Assembly (NCBI GenBank): GCA_002341315.1
Contig: DDNV01000027.1
Coordinates: 24,617 to 31,425 of the forward strand
Source of the DNA: Cellvibrionales bacterium UBA2511
Lineage (GTDB): Bacteria; Pseudomonadota; Gammaproteobacteria; Pseudomonadales; Porticoccaceae
Direction: 5' to 3'
DNA: 6,809 nt
Shown here: piece by piece, positions 5,926 to 6,809 of the stretch
How positions within the stretch are numbered: position 1 is the first letter of the stretch
How the letters are laid out: each line of letters opens with the position of its first letter
Notes under the pieces: model-generated
Seen by the model: the letters and a program-made list of their open reading frames with translations, nothing else
The model's database searches: none
Told to the model about the DNA's origin: nothing
Made by a program: the position numbers and the translations under genes

Positions 5926-6809
5926 ATGCTGAAAAAAGTGCTTATTGCCAATCGGGGCGAAATTGCACTGCGCATTCTGCGCGCTTGCAAGGAACTCGGC
6001 ATTAAAACCGTGGCCGCCCACTCCAAGACCGACGTCAACCTGAAACATGTGCTGCTGGCCGACGAAACAGTCTGCATTGGGCCCAACCCCTCCAGCCAGA
6101 GCTACCTGAATGTTCCCGCCATCATCAGCGCTATGGAAATCACTAATGCCGATGCGGTGCACCCCGGCTATGGCTTTCTGGCTGAAAATGCTGACTTTGC
6201 CGAGCAGGTAGAAAAAAGCGGCTTTATCTTTATCGGCCCCACGGCCGGTGTAATCCGCATGATGGGCGACAAGGTCGCAGCCATTGACGCCATGCGCAAG
6301 GCGGGTGTGCCCACTGTGCCGGGTTCAAATGGCCCCCTCACCGATGATGAAGATCGCAGCCGCGCTGTTGGTCTGGAAGTGGGCTACCCGGTGATTATCA
6401 AAGCAGCCGCAGGGGGCGGTGGTCGAGGCATGCGAGTGGTGCGCGAAGAAAGTGAACTGCTGAAAGCCATTCAGGTGACCCGATCAGAGGCAAAATCTGC
6501 CTTTGGCGATGAAACGGTCTACATGGAAAAATTCCTGGAAAACCCCCGTCACGTGGAGGTCCAGGTGCTCTCCGATGGCCAGGGGAATGCCATTCACCTT
6601 GGTGATCGCGACTGCTCCCTGCAGCGGCGTCACCAGAAAGTACTCGAAGAAGCCCCAGCACCTGGCATTCCCGATGATGCGCGCCAGCAAGTACTGGAAG
6701 CCTGCGTCAACGCCTGTGTAAAAATTGGCTACCGGGGGGCGGGCACGTTCGAGTTTCTCTACGAAAACGGGCAGTTCTTCTTTATCGAGATGAACACCCG
6801 GTTGCAGGT
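5926..6809 (+). CDS. accC: Biotin carboxylase of acetyl-CoA carboxylase, N-terminal part (runs off the right edge)
   Basis: The ATP-grasp subunit that carboxylates the biotin on AccB using bicarbonate and ATP. The window holds 294 full codons plus two bases of the next, about two thirds of the usual 450 or so residues; the frame is open to the edge. It opens with [20 protein letters not shown], the usual biotin carboxylase start. Residues align without gaps to E. coli numbering: K116, K159, the glycine-rich ATP loop [10 protein letters not shown] at 163-172, H209, K238 in RRHQKV, metal ligands E276 and E288, N290 and R292. The loop reads [10 protein letters not shown] where E. coli has KASGGGGGRG, a conservative change that keeps length. 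AGGAG (5913-5917) lies eight bases before the ATG. The last catalytic arginine (R338 in E. coli) and the C-terminal domain are beyond the window. Confidence 0.97.
   Translation, partial: MLKKVLIANRGEIALRILRACKELGIKTVAAHSKTDVNLKHVLLADETVCIGPNPSSQSYLNVPAIISAMEITNADAVHPGYGFLAENADFAEQVEKSGFIFIGPTAGVIRMMGDKVAAIDAMRKAGVPTVPGSNGPLTDDEDRSRAVGLEVGYPVIIKAAAGGGGRGMRVVREESELLKAIQVTRSEAKSAFGDETVYMEKFLENPRHVEVQVLSDGQGNAIHLGDRDCSLQRRHQKVLEEAPAPGIPDDARQQVLEACVNACVKIGYRGAGTFEFLYENGQFFFIEMNTRLQ

Noticed and set aside
4968..6809. aroQ-accB-accC as a new gene fusion of pathways
   Set aside because: This order, with dsbD upstream, is already known from pseudomonads and other gammaproteobacteria, so the cluster itself is not new.

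Overview
The window looks like ordinary chromosomal housekeeping DNA from a gammaproteobacterium. The grounds are an aroQ-accB-accC cluster with dsbD just upstream, a DUF2333 inner-membrane protein, a PCu(A)C copper chaperone, and AccB and AccC sequences close to the E. coli and Pseudomonas proteins. From memory, Pseudomonas aeruginosa has the same order dipZ(dsbD)-aroQ-accB-accC; no database was searched. The genus cannot be fixed from sequence alone.

Layout. Left of about 2.76 kb everything reads on the minus strand. A PCu(A)C-type periplasmic copper chaperone overlaps a DUF2333 membrane protein by 4 bases (ATGA), so the pair is probably translationally coupled. After a 51-base gap comes a protein with three PAS domains, which runs off the left edge before its output domain. 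A roughly 210-base intergenic region (about 2747-2970) holds plausible back-to-back promoters. To the right everything reads on the plus strand: dsbD, a 272-base gap with an AT-rich leader and a small intrinsic terminator, then aroQ, accB and the first 295 codons of accC, which runs off the right edge.

How the genes work together. The copper chaperone and DsbD both act in periplasmic metal and thiol chemistry, for example cytochrome oxidase copper-site assembly and cytochrome c maturation. Their divergent placement fits a shared envelope redox function, but that link is inferred. aroQ serves the shikimate pathway. accB and accC are the biotin carrier and biotin carboxylase of acetyl-CoA carboxylase, the first committed step of fatty-acid synthesis. 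The PAS protein is probably a sensory signalling protein, possibly c-di-GMP related, but the part that would show this is missing.

No tRNA, rRNA, CRISPR array, insertion sequence, phage gene or other mobile element was seen. Nothing here amounts to a clearly new system. The points most worth checking are the terminator inside the aroQ leader, the cysteine pair in the copper chaperone opposite dsbD, and the coupling of DUF2333 to that chaperone.
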